Source: Betaproteobacteria bacterium | GTDB lineage: Bacteria; Pseudomonadota; Gammaproteobacteria; Burkholderiales; SG8-41 | Direction of reading: 5' to 3' | DNA: 57,813 bases | Assembly (NCBI GenBank): GCA_025356695.1 | Contig: JANXSE010000130.1 | Coordinates: 1 to 57,813 of the forward strand | Shown here: positions 25,840-35,395 of the stretch, in pieces | Position numbering within the stretch: position 1 is the first letter of the stretch | How the letters are laid out: every line of letters begins with the position of its first letter | Position numbers and translations under genes: made by a program | The notes under the pieces: model-generated | The model's database searches: none | Seen by the model: only the letters and a program-made list of their open reading frames with translations | Told to the model about the DNA's origin: nothing

Positions 25840-26835
25840 ATGAAAATTCTCGTTACCGGGGCCGACGGCTTTATCGGCTCCCACCTGACCGAGGCCCTGG
25901 TTCGCGCGGGGCACGATGTCCGCGCCTTTGTCCTCTACAATTCGTTCAACTCGTGGGGCTGGCTGGATCAATGCGGCGCCGACGTCAAAGGCAAATTCGA
26001 GGTCTTCGCCGGCGATATCCGCGATCCGCACGGCGTACGCACCGCGATGAAGGATTGCAAAGCGGTGATGCATCTGGCCGCCCTCATCGCCATTCCGTAC
26101 TCGTATCATTCGCCCGATACGTACATCGAGACGAATGTGAAGGGCACGCTGAACGTCGTGCAGGCGGCGCGCGACCTCGGCATTGAAAAGATGGTCCATA
26201 CCTCGACCAGCGAGGTCTACGGCACCGCGCGCTTCGTGCCGATCACCGAGGAGCATCCGCTGCACGGCCAGTCGCCGTATTCGGCATCGAAAATCGGCGC
26301 CGACCAGATTGCGATGTCGTTCTACACGTCCTTCGATACGCCGGTCGCCACGCTGCGCCCGTTCAATACGTACGGCCCGCGGCAGTCCGCCCGCGCCGTC
26401 ATTCCGACGATCATCACGCAAATCGCCAACGGCAACCGGCAGATCAAGCTCGGCGCAATTCATCCGACGCGCGACTTCAATTTTGTAGCGGATACGGTCG
26501 CCGGTTTCATCGCCGCGCTTGGCTCAAAAAAAGCCATTGGCGAAGTCATTAACATCGGCAGCAATTACGAGATTTCAATCGGCGACACCGCGCGCACCAT
26601 TGCCAGGGTGATCGGCACGGAAATCGAAATTCTTACCGACGATCAACGCCTGCGTCCGGAAAAAAGCGAGGTCGAACGGCTGTGGGCATCGAATGCCAAA
26701 GCGCGTGAATTGCTCGGCTGGCAGCCGCAGTACGGCGGATTGGACGGCTTCCGGCGCGGCCTCACCGAAACGGTCGCATGGTTCCGCGATCCGTCGCATC
26801 TTGCCGCCTACAAATCCGAGATCTACAACCTGTGA
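25840..26835 (+). CDS. legB: NDP-N-acetylglucosamine 4,6-dehydratase, LegB type
   Basis: 331 residues. SDR with TGADGFIGS (6-14), TSTSEVYG (121-128) and Y147xxxK151 (PYSASK). FVLYNSFNSWGWLD is characteristic of LegB-type dehydratases, which in Campylobacter act on GDP-GlcNAc to give the 4-keto-6-deoxy sugar that starts legionaminic acid synthesis. The next gene is the matching LegC aminotransferase, sharing GTGA overlap. A longer frame starts upstream inside the ABC gene, but ATG 25840 gives the standard N-terminus. Confidence 0.87.
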   Translation: MKILVTGADGFIGSHLTEALVRAGHDVRAFVLYNSFNSWGWLDQCGADVKGKFEVFAGDIRDPHGVRTAMKDCKAVMHLAALIAIPYSYHSPDTYIETNVKGTLNVVQAARDLGIEKMVHTSTSEVYGTARFVPITEEHPLHGQSPYSASKIGADQIAMSFYTSFDTPVATLRPFNTYGPRQSARAVIPTIITQIANGNRQIKLGAIHPTRDFNFVADTVAGFIAALGSKKAIGEVINIGSNYEISIGDTARTIARVIGTEIEILTDDQRLRPEKSEVERLWASNAKARELLGWQPQYGGLDGFRRGLTETVAWFRDPSHLAAYKSEIYNL

Positions 26836-28016
26836 ACGCAGCGCACCCCGATTCCGTGCTGGTCCAACAAATCGTCGCCGCGATCAAAGCGGTGACGGGC
26901 GCAGGACCGCTTGCCTTGCACGATCCGCGTTTTGCCGGCAACGAGTGGATCTACCTGAAGGAATGCCTCGATTCGACCTATGTTTCATCGGTCGGAAAAT
27001 TTGTCGATCGTTTTGAAGCGGACCTGGCGGCGTTTACGGGCGCAAAATACGCGGTGGCGGTGGTCAATGGCACCGCCGCACTGCACGTCGCACTGCAACT
27101 GGCCGGCGTGCAGCCGGGCGATGAAGTTTTGATTCCCGCGCTGACGTTTGTCGCAACCGCCAACGCCGTCAGTTTCTGCGGCGCGACACCGCATTTCGCC
27201 GACAGCGCCGGACACACGCTCGGCCTCGACCCGCAGGCGCTGCGCGAACATCTGCAGTCCATCACAGAAATCCGCGGCGGACAATGCGTCAACAGAATCA
27301 CCGGCAAAGTCATCCGCAGCGTCGTGCCCATGCATACCTTCGGGCACCCGGGGGATATTGACGGCCTGCTGAGCGTTGCGCGTGATTTTCATCTTACGCT
27401 CGTCGAAGACGCCGCCGAATCGCTGGGCAGCAGCGTCAACGGACGGCAGACGGGCACCTTCGGCCTGCTCGGCACCTTGAGCTTCAACGGCAACAAAACG
27501 ATCACGACCGGCGGCGGCGGCGCCATCTTGACCAACGACGCGACGCTCGGCCGGCGCGCCAAACACCTGACGACCACCGCAAAGCTCCCGCACCGCTGGG
27601 ACTATCTGCACGACGAATTGGGCTACAACTACCGAATGCCCAATCTCAACGCCGCACTGGGCTGCGCCCAACTCGAACAACTGCCGGGTTTCCTCGCGGC
27701 GAAGCGCACGCTGTTCGAACTGTATCAGCGCGCATTCGCCGGAATTCGCACGGTCAGTATTTTTAAAGAACCGGAGGGCTGTCGTAGCAACTATTGGCTG
27801 CAGACCCTTGTGCTTGACGCGGAGGTTGCCGGATTGCGCAACACCATTCTCGGGGCCACCAATGACGCAGGATTGTCCACTCGTCCGACCTGGCGCTTAA
27901 TGCACAAGCTCGCACCCTACCGGGACTGCCCGCGGATGGAACTGCCGGTCGCGGAATCCCTGGAGCAGCGCTTGATCAATCTGCCGAGCAGCGCGGTATT
28001 GGCCGAAGGGCGATGA
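26832..28016 (+). CDS. legC: LegC family PLP aminotransferase
   Basis: 394 residues from GTG 26832, overlapping legB by 4 bp. The PLP lysine is Lys222 in SFNGNKTITTGGGG; the Asp motif is EDAAESLGS. The long loop with PMHTFGHPGDIDGL and the N-terminal ALHDPRFAGNEWIYLKECLD are typical of LegC, which aminates the LegB 4-keto product at C4. It is followed with 4 bp overlap by an acyltransferase-like gene, matching the expected next step (N-acetylation of the new amine). Confidence 0.88.
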   Translation: MNAAHPDSVLVQQIVAAIKAVTGAGPLALHDPRFAGNEWIYLKECLDSTYVSSVGKFVDRFEADLAAFTGAKYAVAVVNGTAALHVALQLAGVQPGDEVLIPALTFVATANAVSFCGATPHFADSAGHTLGLDPQALREHLQSITEIRGGQCVNRITGKVIRSVVPMHTFGHPGDIDGLLSVARDFHLTLVEDAAESLGSSVNGRQTGTFGLLGTLSFNGNKTITTGGGGAILTNDATLGRRAKHLTTTAKLPHRWDYLHDELGYNYRMPNLNAALGCAQLEQLPGFLAAKRTLFELYQRAFAGIRTVSIFKEPEGCRSNYWLQTLVLDAEVAGLRNTILGATNDAGLSTRPTWRLMHKLAPYRDCPRMELPVAESLEQRLINLPSSAVLAEGR

Positions 28017-29023
28017 CGCAATCCGGCAGTGGCGAGTTGTCACTGAAAGAGGCGGTTGCGGCATTCGAAAACCTGCCGCCGGAATTGCAGCTGTCGTCCC
28101 TGCATCCGGAAATGGCGGCCATTGATGCAAACAAAAGCGCCCTGCTGAAAGCGGTTTACTGGCGTTTTGCAGGCGACGATCGCTTTGTTCTGCACAGTTT
28201 CCAGCTCGGCGAAAATCCCGGCCTGAAACTGCGTGACATTCAGTCCGCTTATGGTTACGGCGGACCTCTGGCGAACAGCGATGACCCGCAATTCATCGCG
28301 GAGGCGGATCAAGCCTTCCGGCGCTGGGCGCACGAGCATTCGGTTGTCGCCGAATTTTTGCGCTTTCATCCGCTGGTGCCGCACGGCAAATGGTACCCGG
28401 GTGACGCCGTCACGAATCGGGAAACGGTTTGTATCGATCTGGGCGGCGACCTGTTCAAACAGTACGCCGGCAGACGGCGCACCGATATAAGACGGTTCGC
28501 CGGCAGCGGGATCGTAGTCAAACGGGTTTCGCCTGAAACGATGCGGGCGGTTTTCCCGGAATTTTACAAAAGCAACATGGAAAAAATCGGCGCCACGGAC
28601 GGCTATTTTTTCCCGCAGATTTATTTTGACGCCCTTTGTCATTTCAACGGGGCCGAAAACTGGCTGGCGTATGCGGACGAACGCGCGGTGGCCGGCGCGA
28701 TCACTTTGGTTTCGAAAAATGCCAGGGTTGCCGAGTATCATCTTGGCGCCAAGGCCGAAGATGCCGACCAGAAAGCCATGGTCGGGCTGTTGCATGCGGC
28801 GGCAGAGTTCTACCAGGCAGAGGGCTTCCGGCATTTTTATCTGGGCGGCGGGCGCAGCGTTGCGGCAAACGACAGTCTGCTTTTCTTCAAAAAGGGATTT
28901 TCGCCCCTGACCCGCCCGTTTCAAACCGGTGCGAGAATATTTGACGCCGGCGAATACGCAAAATTGAAAACGATGATGCCCGCCAAGGCCGCGACCGGCC
29001 GGGTACTGTTCTACAAAGATTAG
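28013..29023 (+). CDS. GNAT/FemAB-like N-acyltransferase
   Basis: 336 residues. Resembles the FemAB/BioF2-like GNAT proteins: GPLANSDDPQF near the N-terminal half, YAGRRRTDIRRF, and a C-terminal HFYLGGGRSVAANDSLLFFKKGF, typical for the second GNAT core. It probably uses acyl-CoA or aminoacyl-tRNA to acylate an amino sugar. By position, after LegC and before LegI, it could replace LegH, which makes the 2,4-diacetamido sugar, but it is not a LegH homolog that I can recognise. It overlaps legC by 4 bp. Confidence 0.65.
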   Translation: MTQSGSGELSLKEAVAAFENLPPELQLSSLHPEMAAIDANKSALLKAVYWRFAGDDRFVLHSFQLGENPGLKLRDIQSAYGYGGPLANSDDPQFIAEADQAFRRWAHEHSVVAEFLRFHPLVPHGKWYPGDAVTNRETVCIDLGGDLFKQYAGRRRTDIRRFAGSGIVVKRVSPETMRAVFPEFYKSNMEKIGATDGYFFPQIYFDALCHFNGAENWLAYADERAVAGAITLVSKNARVAEYHLGAKAEDADQKAMVGLLHAAAEFYQAEGFRHFYLGGGRSVAANDSLLFFKKGFSPLTRPFQTGARIFDAGEYAKLKTMMPAKAATGRVLFYKD

Positions 29024-29034
29024 GGATCCGGACT

Positions 29035-29712
29035 ATGTATGACGCGGTATGGGAGAGTATTTTCAGCACCCGCGCGTGGGGGCGATACCCTGCCGAAGAC
29101 GTGGTGCGCTTCGTCGTCAGGGAAATCTCGCGGGCCGGCGACCGCGCATCGCTGAAAGCACTGGAGCTGGGCTGCGGGCCGGGCGCAAATTTGTGGTTGC
29201 TCGCCAATGAAGGCGTGGCCTTCGACGCCATCGACGGCTCAAAATCCGCCGTGGCACAGGCGAAAGCCCGCCTCGACCGCGAGCAGCCGGGCTGGAAGGG
29301 CAATATTGAAACCGGAAATTTCTGCGCGCTGCCGGAACATTTCCGGAATTACGATTTTGTTCTCGACTCCGAGGCGATTTATTGCAATGACTTCGAAGAA
29401 AGTTCGAAACTCATCCGCAGCGTGCACGAGCGTTTGAAGCCGGGGGGCGCCTTCTGGTCGAGAACGTTTGCGCCCGGCACCTGGGGCGTTGAAACCGGCA
29501 CGCGAATCGGGCGCGACTATTGGATTCCGAACGATGGCCTGATGGCGGGGAAAGGCCCAACGCGTCTGACGCCGCGCGAATGCATTCCCGAATTGTACGG
29601 CCCCGACTGGGAATCGATAAACGTCGGGGAAATTTCACGGCATGACGGCGATGCAAACCGGCCCGTCAAGGAATGGCTCATTGTCGCGCGCAAAAACAAA
29701 CGGACGGAATAA
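29035..29712 (+). CDS. SAM-dependent methyltransferase
   Basis: 225 residues. Motif I is ALELGCGPGAN (42-52), then FDAIDGSKSAV and VLDSEAIYCND. Placed inside the legionaminate gene run, between the acyltransferase and LegI, so it may methylate the nonulosonic acid or its N-acyl group. N-acyl and O-methyl variants of legionaminic acid are known, but this assignment is inference. It ends 3 bp before the next GTG start. Confidence 0.75.
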   Translation: MYDAVWESIFSTRAWGRYPAEDVVRFVVREISRAGDRASLKALELGCGPGANLWLLANEGVAFDAIDGSKSAVAQAKARLDREQPGWKGNIETGNFCALPEHFRNYDFVLDSEAIYCNDFEESSKLIRSVHERLKPGGAFWSRTFAPGTWGVETGTRIGRDYWIPNDGLMAGKGPTRLTPRECIPELYGPDWESINVGEISRHDGDANRPVKEWLIVARKNKRTE

Positions 29713-29715
29713 ATC

Positions 29716-30711
29716 GTGACTTACATCATCGCCGAAGCCGGGGTCAATCATAACGGCGACGCCGGCCGCGCCTTTCAGATGTGCACCGTCGCGCGTGAAG
29801 CGGGCTGCGACGCCATCAAGTTTCAAACCTTCACCGCGGACGCCGTAGTCACCCGCTCCGCCGGCAAGGCGGACTATCAAAAAAGCATGACGGGCGGCGG
29901 CTCCCAGCTGGAAATGATCCGCGCGCTGGAACTGCCGTGGAGCACGTTTCAGGCACTCGATGCCGAATGCAAACGCATCGGCATCACGTTTTTGTCGACA
30001 GCCTTCGATATCCAATCCCTGCACAACCTCGATGCGCTGCCGGTGGTGCGACATAAGATTCCGTCCGGCGAGATCACCAATCTGCCGTTCATGCGCGAAG
30101 TCGGGCGCTGCGGCAAACCCGTGATCCTGTCCACCGGCATGGCCACCCTGGACGAAATAGCGACCGCAATCTCTGTGCTGGAACAGGCGGGCACGCCACG
30201 CGACCGCATTACCGTGCTTCACTGCAACACCGAATATCCGACACCGATGGCGGACGTCAACCTGCGTGCGATGCTGACGATTCGCGATGCCTTCGGCGTC
30301 ACCGTCGGTTATTCCGATCACACGGCCGGCATCGAAATCGCGATCGCGGCGACCGCGCTCGGCGCCAGCCTCATCGAAAAACATTTTACGCTGGACCGCA
30401 AGCTGCCCGGGCCGGACCATATGGCCAGTCTCGAACCGCTTGAACTGAAGGCCATGGTGACGGCGATTCGAAATATCGAACAAGCGTTAGGCAACGGGAT
30501 TAAACGCCCCAGTCCAAGTGAAGAAAAAAATATTGCGGTTGCGCGCCGCTCGCTCGTCGCCTCGCGCGCGATTCAGGCGGGCGAGATTTTCAGTGCGGTC
30601 AATCTTGCAATCAAGCGTCCGGGCACCGGCATTTCGCCAATGCGCTGGGACGAAGTGCTCGGGCGCAAGGCCCCCAGAAATTTTGCACCGGATGAGTTGA
30701 TCGAACTATGA
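29716..30711 (+). CDS. legI: NeuB family nonulosonate synthase, LegI-like
   Basis: 331 residues from GTG 29716. A TIM-barrel domain (AEAGVNHNGD, DAIKFQTF, KIPSGEITNLPF, LSTGMATLDEI, GYSDHTAG, EKHFTLDRKLPGPDH) is followed by a C-terminal antifreeze-like SAF domain from about residue 270 (SLVASRAIQAGEIF, IKRPGTGI). NeuB enzymes condense phosphoenolpyruvate with a 2,4-diacylamino-6-deoxymannose (LegI) or ManNAc (NeuB). The LegB/LegC neighbours favour legionaminic acid. It overlaps legG by 4 bp. Confidence 0.88.
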   Translation: MTYIIAEAGVNHNGDAGRAFQMCTVAREAGCDAIKFQTFTADAVVTRSAGKADYQKSMTGGGSQLEMIRALELPWSTFQALDAECKRIGITFLSTAFDIQSLHNLDALPVVRHKIPSGEITNLPFMREVGRCGKPVILSTGMATLDEIATAISVLEQAGTPRDRITVLHCNTEYPTPMADVNLRAMLTIRDAFGVTVGYSDHTAGIEIAIAATALGASLIEKHFTLDRKLPGPDHMASLEPLELKAMVTAIRNIEQALGNGIKRPSPSEEKNIAVARRSLVASRAIQAGEIFSAVNLAIKRPGTGISPMRWDEVLGRKAPRNFAPDELIEL

Positions 30712-31871
30712 CCCGCAAGATCTGTTTTGTCACCGGCACCCGCGCAGATTATGGTTTGCTGCGCGGGTTGATGGAGAGTGTCGGCCAGACATCCGGCCTC
30801 GAATTGCAGGTCATCGTTACCGGCATGCACCTCGCACCGGAATTCGGTTTGACCTATCGCGAAATCGAAAAAGACGGCATCCGCATCGATGCGCGGATTG
30901 AAATGCTGGTTTCCAGCGATACGCCGGCGGGCACCACCAAGTCGATCGGCCTCGGAGTGATCGGCTTTGCGGACGCGTTTGCGAATTTGAACCCAGACAT
31001 CGTAGTAGTGCTGGGCGACCGTTTTGAAATCCTCGCCGCCGCCCAGGCTGCATTTATCGCGGGTATATGCATCTGTCACATTTCCGGCGGGGAGGTTACC
31101 GAAGGCGCCGTTGATGACACCATCCGCCACTGCATAACGAAGATGGCGCGATATCACTTTGTCGCGGCAGAGCAGTACCGCCACCGCGTGATCCAGTTGG
31201 GCGAACAACCCGACAGCGTGTTCAATGTCGGCGATCCGGCACTCGACAACATCGAGCGCCTTAGCCTGCTCGACCGCAAAACACTCTGCGGGAAAACCGG
31301 CCTGGCTGCAGAACGGGAATTTTTCCTGGTGACTTACCACCCGGTGACCACGGGCGAATCCGATCCGGCGCAAAATATGCAGGCCCTGCTCGACGCCCTC
31401 GACGAATTTCCAGATTATTCGTTACTGCTCAGCAAAGCCAATGCCGATGCCGGCGGCCGGATTATGAACGCGATGATTGACGCCTATGCGGCAGCGCACC
31501 CCGCTCGCGTGATCGCGGTCGCCTCGCTGGGACAATTGAATTATTTGAGCGCCATGAAACACTGCGCCGCGGTCGTCGGCAACTCCTCGTCTGGAATTGT
31601 CGAGGCGCCCGCGATACGCGTTCCCACGGTCAATATCGGCAATCGCCAGAGCGGTCGCCTCAAGGCAGACTCGATCATCGATTGTGCGGAAGACAAGGCG
31701 CAGATCGTTGCCGCGCTCAAGCAGGCGATATCTCCGGCGTTCAGGGAAACGGCGGGGCGTACCGTTTCGCTGTATGGCAATTGCAATGCGACGATGCAAA
31801 TTTTGAAAAAGCTCGGCGAACTCGACTGCCGGAAACGCGTGCCTAAACGCTTTTACGATCTGCCGGGCTAA
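30708..31871 (+). CDS. legG: Hydrolysing UDP/GDP-GlcNAc 2-epimerase, LegG/NeuC type
   Basis: 387 residues. GT-B fold enzyme of the NeuC family: VTGTRADYGLLR (8-19), VLGDRFEILAAA, HISGGEVTEGAVDD, YHPVT and the NSSSGIVEAP active-site loop. It releases the nucleotide and inverts C2, giving the free 2,4-diacylamino-6-deoxymannose for LegI. Legionaminate pathways keep this gene next to LegI, as here (ATGA overlap). NeuC acting on UDP-GlcNAc for sialic acid is the alternative. Confidence 0.87.
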   Translation: MTRKICFVTGTRADYGLLRGLMESVGQTSGLELQVIVTGMHLAPEFGLTYREIEKDGIRIDARIEMLVSSDTPAGTTKSIGLGVIGFADAFANLNPDIVVVLGDRFEILAAAQAAFIAGICICHISGGEVTEGAVDDTIRHCITKMARYHFVAAEQYRHRVIQLGEQPDSVFNVGDPALDNIERLSLLDRKTLCGKTGLAAEREFFLVTYHPVTTGESDPAQNMQALLDALDEFPDYSLLLSKANADAGGRIMNAMIDAYAAAHPARVIAVASLGQLNYLSAMKHCAAVVGNSSSGIVEAPAIRVPTVNIGNRQSGRLKADSIIDCAEDKAQIVAALKQAISPAFRETAGRTVSLYGNCNATMQILKKLGELDCRKRVPKRFYDLPG

Positions 31872-31872
31872 A

Positions 31873-32976
31873 TTGCTACGCGTCGGCGGCGAATTCGAGT
31901 TTCATGCGGAAGACTTCCGGCACGCGGAACCGATCGAACTCGCAACAAGGTTTCCGCACCGGCACTGCCTGTGGACCGATACGGGGCGATCCGCGTTATT
32001 GATTGCCGCATCCTCGATCCGGCATCGCGGTGGAAAACCGCGCGTTTGGATACCGGCATTTTCCTGCGCCTCCGTATCGCAGCCCTTCCGTCAGGCCGGT
32101 TTTGCCATTCAGTATTATCCGGTCGGGCGCGGATTGAGCGGCGACGACCAGGCGTTGCCGCAACCGGATGCCGGGGAAACGCTGCTCTTTATTCACTATT
32201 TCGGTCATCGCAACGAGCCGATGTGCAAGGCGACGGAAGCGTATCGCGCCGCGGGGGTGCACATGATCGAAGACTGCGTACAAGCCGGCCTGTCGCGCAA
32301 CATCGGCAACCACGGCGACCATGCGATCACCAGCTTTCGCAAATTGCTGCCCGTTGCGGATGGGGCCGCGATTCTTTCACGCGAACCAATCGACGCGCCG
32401 GCAACCGGATTGCATTTAGCGCCACCCGACGAGTCTTTTATTTCGGCGAGATTCATGGGCAAGGTCATGCGCGGCGCCAACGCCGAGCCGCGGGATTTTC
32501 TGCCGTTGCTCGAGTATGCCGAAAATACTCTGCTTGATCGCATTACTCCGCGCCACATGTCCTGGCTTTCGCAATGGATGATGGCGCGGCTTGACTGGAT
32601 TGAAGCGGCCAAGCGGCGGCGTGCAAATTGGCTGGCATTGTCCGACGGCCTGTTGCAAGCCGGACTTGCGACGCTGGTGAATCCGCTCTTTATGTCGTTG
32701 CAAGACGATGAGGTGCCGCTGGGTTTTCCGGTGGTGGTGGCAAAGGGGCAGCGCGAAAATCTTCGCGCGTATCTTGCGCAGCAGCAGATCTATTGTCCGG
32801 TGCACTGGCCGCTCGACCATCTGCCTGACGATCAAACGTTCGCGATTGAGCGCGGGCTGGCGGCGTCCATGCTGACCGTCCCGATCGACCAGCGGATGTC
32901 GCCCCTTCATGTCGCACGCGTGATCGAAGCGCTCGCCGCATTTGCGGCGGGCCTGAAAGCACCCGCCGGCAAATAA
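31873..32976 (+). CDS. Divergent DegT-like PLP-dependent protein
   Basis: 367 residues from TTG 31873. It has the layout of DegT/DnrJ aminotransferases but is strongly divergent: the nucleotide-sugar aminase segments are replaced, the Asp motif is IEDCVQA (132-138) and the likely PLP lysine is Lys157 in ITSFRKLLPVADGA, missing the usual GxGG. WIPAFSCASVSQPFRQAGF resembles other uncharacterised polysaccharide-locus members. The substrate is unknown. It resembles in style the fragments at 39.4 kb and at the end of the window. Confidence 0.68.
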   Translation: MLRVGGEFEFHAEDFRHAEPIELATRFPHRHCLWTDTGRSALLIAASSIRHRGGKPRVWIPAFSCASVSQPFRQAGFAIQYYPVGRGLSGDDQALPQPDAGETLLFIHYFGHRNEPMCKATEAYRAAGVHMIEDCVQAGLSRNIGNHGDHAITSFRKLLPVADGAAILSREPIDAPATGLHLAPPDESFISARFMGKVMRGANAEPRDFLPLLEYAENTLLDRITPRHMSWLSQWMMARLDWIEAAKRRRANWLALSDGLLQAGLATLVNPLFMSLQDDEVPLGFPVVVAKGQRENLRAYLAQQQIYCPVHWPLDHLPDDQTFAIERGLAASMLTVPIDQRMSPLHVARVIEALAAFAAGLKAPAGK

Positions 32977-33175
32977 AATTCCGGCGCCGCGGCCGGCAAA
33001 CTGCCGAAAACTTGGGATGGATCAAATCGGACCTGCCACCGGACATGAATAATGCGCTGCGCGGAGTTCCGCTCCGACAACGCACGAATGGCCGTTTATC
33101 CGGTTTTGCCCCGGACATTTTTTCACCAGTAAAAGCCCTGGTTATTTAAAGCAACTTTTCATAAAGGTATCCACC

Positions 33176-33970
33176 ATGAAAGAAAAACGGCTCGTCGGCG
33201 AAAAAGGTATCGAAGACAAAAATCTGCAGATGTCGTTTCGTGCGTCCGAAAATGAAAGAAAGATGCGCGCGGATTTTTACAAGCTGTTCAAGGAATCGCC
33301 AATTCCGAGCGAACAGATTCTGTTGCATCTCCCGCTGTACCTCAGCCGCCACGCGCTGTCGCAAATGCTTTTCATGCACGAAATGTATCAGCACATCCTG
33401 AATGTGCACGGCGTTGTGATGGAATTCGGACCGCGCTGGGGCCGCAACCTGGCCCTCTTCCAGTCCTTCCGCGGCATCTACGAACCGTTCAATCACAGCC
33501 GCAAAATAATCGGCTTCGACACCTTTGAAGGGTTTCCGTCGGTCGACAAGACGCACGACGGCGGCTCCGAACTGGTCAACGAGGGGATATTCAACGTCAC
33601 GGCAAACTACCACGAGTATCTGGAAAAAGTGCTGACGTACCACGAAAACGAAAGCCCCATTTCCCATTTGAAAAAATTTGAAATCGTCAAAGGCGATGTG
33701 ATCAAAACCCTGCCGGCTTATCTGGAAGCGCATCCGGAAACGATCATCGCGATGGCGTATTTCGACCTCGACCTTTATCAACCCACCAAAATGTGCCTGC
33801 AGGCGATCAAAAAACACATCACCCGCGGCACGGTGATCGGCTTCGACGAGCTCAACTACGAACATTTCCCGGGCGAAACGCTCGCCTTCCGGGAGGAACT
33901 CGGCCTCGACAAGCACAAGGTCAGAAGGTCCATCAACTCGGGGATGGCGTCTTATATTGTCGTGGAGTAG
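33176..33970 (+). CDS. TylF/MycF-like (macrocin O-methyltransferase family) protein
   Basis: 264 residues. The TylF family shows here as VVMEFGPRWGRNLALF (80-95), GFDTFEGFP, the HENE region and MAYFDLDLYQPTK, which holds the metal-binding acidic residues. TylF and MycF methylate a sugar hydroxyl with SAM and Mg2+. A good SD (AAAGG) precedes ATG. Members in bacterial surface-glycan loci are common, with unknown targets. A 199-bp gap, without a convincing promoter, separates it from the gene before; the FAD gene follows after 11 bp. Confidence 0.75.
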   Translation: MKEKRLVGEKGIEDKNLQMSFRASENERKMRADFYKLFKESPIPSEQILLHLPLYLSRHALSQMLFMHEMYQHILNVHGVVMEFGPRWGRNLALFQSFRGIYEPFNHSRKIIGFDTFEGFPSVDKTHDGGSELVNEGIFNVTANYHEYLEKVLTYHENESPISHLKKFEIVKGDVIKTLPAYLEAHPETIIAMAYFDLDLYQPTKMCLQAIKKHITRGTVIGFDELNYEHFPGETLAFREELGLDKHKVRRSINSGMASYIVVE

Positions 33971-33981
33971 ACGGAGAAAAC

Positions 33982-35343
33982 ATGGCGAACAACGGCGACA
34001 GCAATAACGCCCTGGTAGTCGGCGGCGGCATTGCCGGGATCCTGAGCGCTCTTCTGTTGCGGGAAAAGGGCAAGAACGTCTATCTGGTCGAACGTGAACC
34101 CAAGCTGGGCGGCCTGTTGAGTTCGGAGCTTTCGCCGCAAGGCGACAGTTTTGATTACGGCACCCATTACCTCGTCAATACCGGCCACGAAAAAATCGAC
34201 GCTCTTTTGTTCCCTGCGGAGTGGCGGCAAAACTGGCTGCCGCTGCCTTATCTGAAAGCGGGCAATTTTTTCCACGGCAGCCTCAATGAAAATTGCATGT
34301 TCGCGGACACCGGCCTGCTGCCGGCGGATATTTGCAAACGCGGCGTCAAGGAACTGCTGTCAATCAAAACAGAGGCGGTGGCGGCGGCCAATCTGCAGGA
34401 ATATCTCGACGGCACGTTCGGCAGGACCTTCACGGAACATTTGTTCAAGCCGCTGGTACTGGCGCGACTCGGCATGCCGCTCGCCGAATTGCACAAAATG
34501 AGCAACGCATTGCTCGGACTGACGCGGATACTGATTCCCGGCGCCGAGGAAACACGCAAACTCAAGAGCGGGTCGCCCGTATACGACAAAACGATCGGCT
34601 TCCATTCCTACCGCGAAGGAACCCGGCCGACCATGAGTTATTACCCGACCGCCGGCGGTACCAGCATCTGGATTAATTTTCTCGAACGGCGATTGACGGA
34701 TGCCGGCGTGCATATTCTCAAAAACAAATCGATCCAGTCGATTCGACATCAGGCCGGGAAAATCACCGCGGTCGCGTTTGCGGACGGCGACTCGCTTGCA
34801 TGCAGTTCGCTTTTTTGGACGCTGCCCGTGTCAGCCTTCCTGAAATGCGCCGGAATGCCGACCGTGATCGAACCGCCGAAGATCCGCGTCACCAGTCATT
34901 TCCACTATGTGGTTGACCGGCCTGCAAGCACCGGCCTGTATTATTTTCTGTGTAACGACGCGTCGAAACTTTGCTTCAGGGTCACCCTGTATTCGAACGT
35001 CCAAACTGAACAGGCTGCAAAAAGCGGCCGCTACTGCCTCTCCGTCGAAGTACTTTCAGGCCCGCTTGCCGACATCGAAGCCGCTTCGAAACAGATATTC
35101 CGCGAGTTGATTGAAATGCGTGCGATTCCGGAGAACGCGCAAATTCTGTGGCAATCGGCGCGCAGCGGCGTCTCCGGAATTCCGGTTATCACGCCGAAAT
35201 TTGTCGATCAGACGCAGCAACAACTGCGCGAACTGGAGCAGCGCCTGAGCAACGCCTACTTTGCCGGCATGGTGCCGGGCCATACGTTCTTCAAGAAAGA
35301 TGTTTTGGTGCAGTCGTTCGATCAGGTGGCCAGGCTCTCCTAG
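33982..35343 (+). CDS. FAD-dependent oxidoreductase (amine oxidase/UGM-like fold)
   Basis: 453 residues. The dinucleotide-binding fold is at the N-terminus: VVGGGIAGILSALL (12-25) and the acidic end VEREPKLGGLLSSE, as in protoporphyrinogen oxidase, amine oxidase and phytoene desaturase-type proteins; GTHYLVNTGHEKI is the conserved second segment. UDP-galactopyranose mutase is a distant relative, but its signature residues are not recognisable. In this context oxidation of a sugar or sugar-lipid is possible; the substrate is unknown. ATG 33982 is chosen (AGGAGA-like ACGGAGA 6 bases upstream); the frame is open further upstream. Confidence 0.75.
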   Translation: MANNGDSNNALVVGGGIAGILSALLLREKGKNVYLVEREPKLGGLLSSELSPQGDSFDYGTHYLVNTGHEKIDALLFPAEWRQNWLPLPYLKAGNFFHGSLNENCMFADTGLLPADICKRGVKELLSIKTEAVAAANLQEYLDGTFGRTFTEHLFKPLVLARLGMPLAELHKMSNALLGLTRILIPGAEETRKLKSGSPVYDKTIGFHSYREGTRPTMSYYPTAGGTSIWINFLERRLTDAGVHILKNKSIQSIRHQAGKITAVAFADGDSLACSSLFWTLPVSAFLKCAGMPTVIEPPKIRVTSHFHYVVDRPASTGLYYFLCNDASKLCFRVTLYSNVQTEQAAKSGRYCLSVEVLSGPLADIEAASKQIFRELIEMRAIPENAQILWQSARSGVSGIPVITPKFVDQTQQQLRELEQRLSNAYFAGMVPGHTFFKKDVLVQSFDQVARLS

Positions 35344-35395
35344 CGCCGGCCTTTCGACCGCTTAATTTTTATCTCCGTAACCAGAGCCGAAAAAA

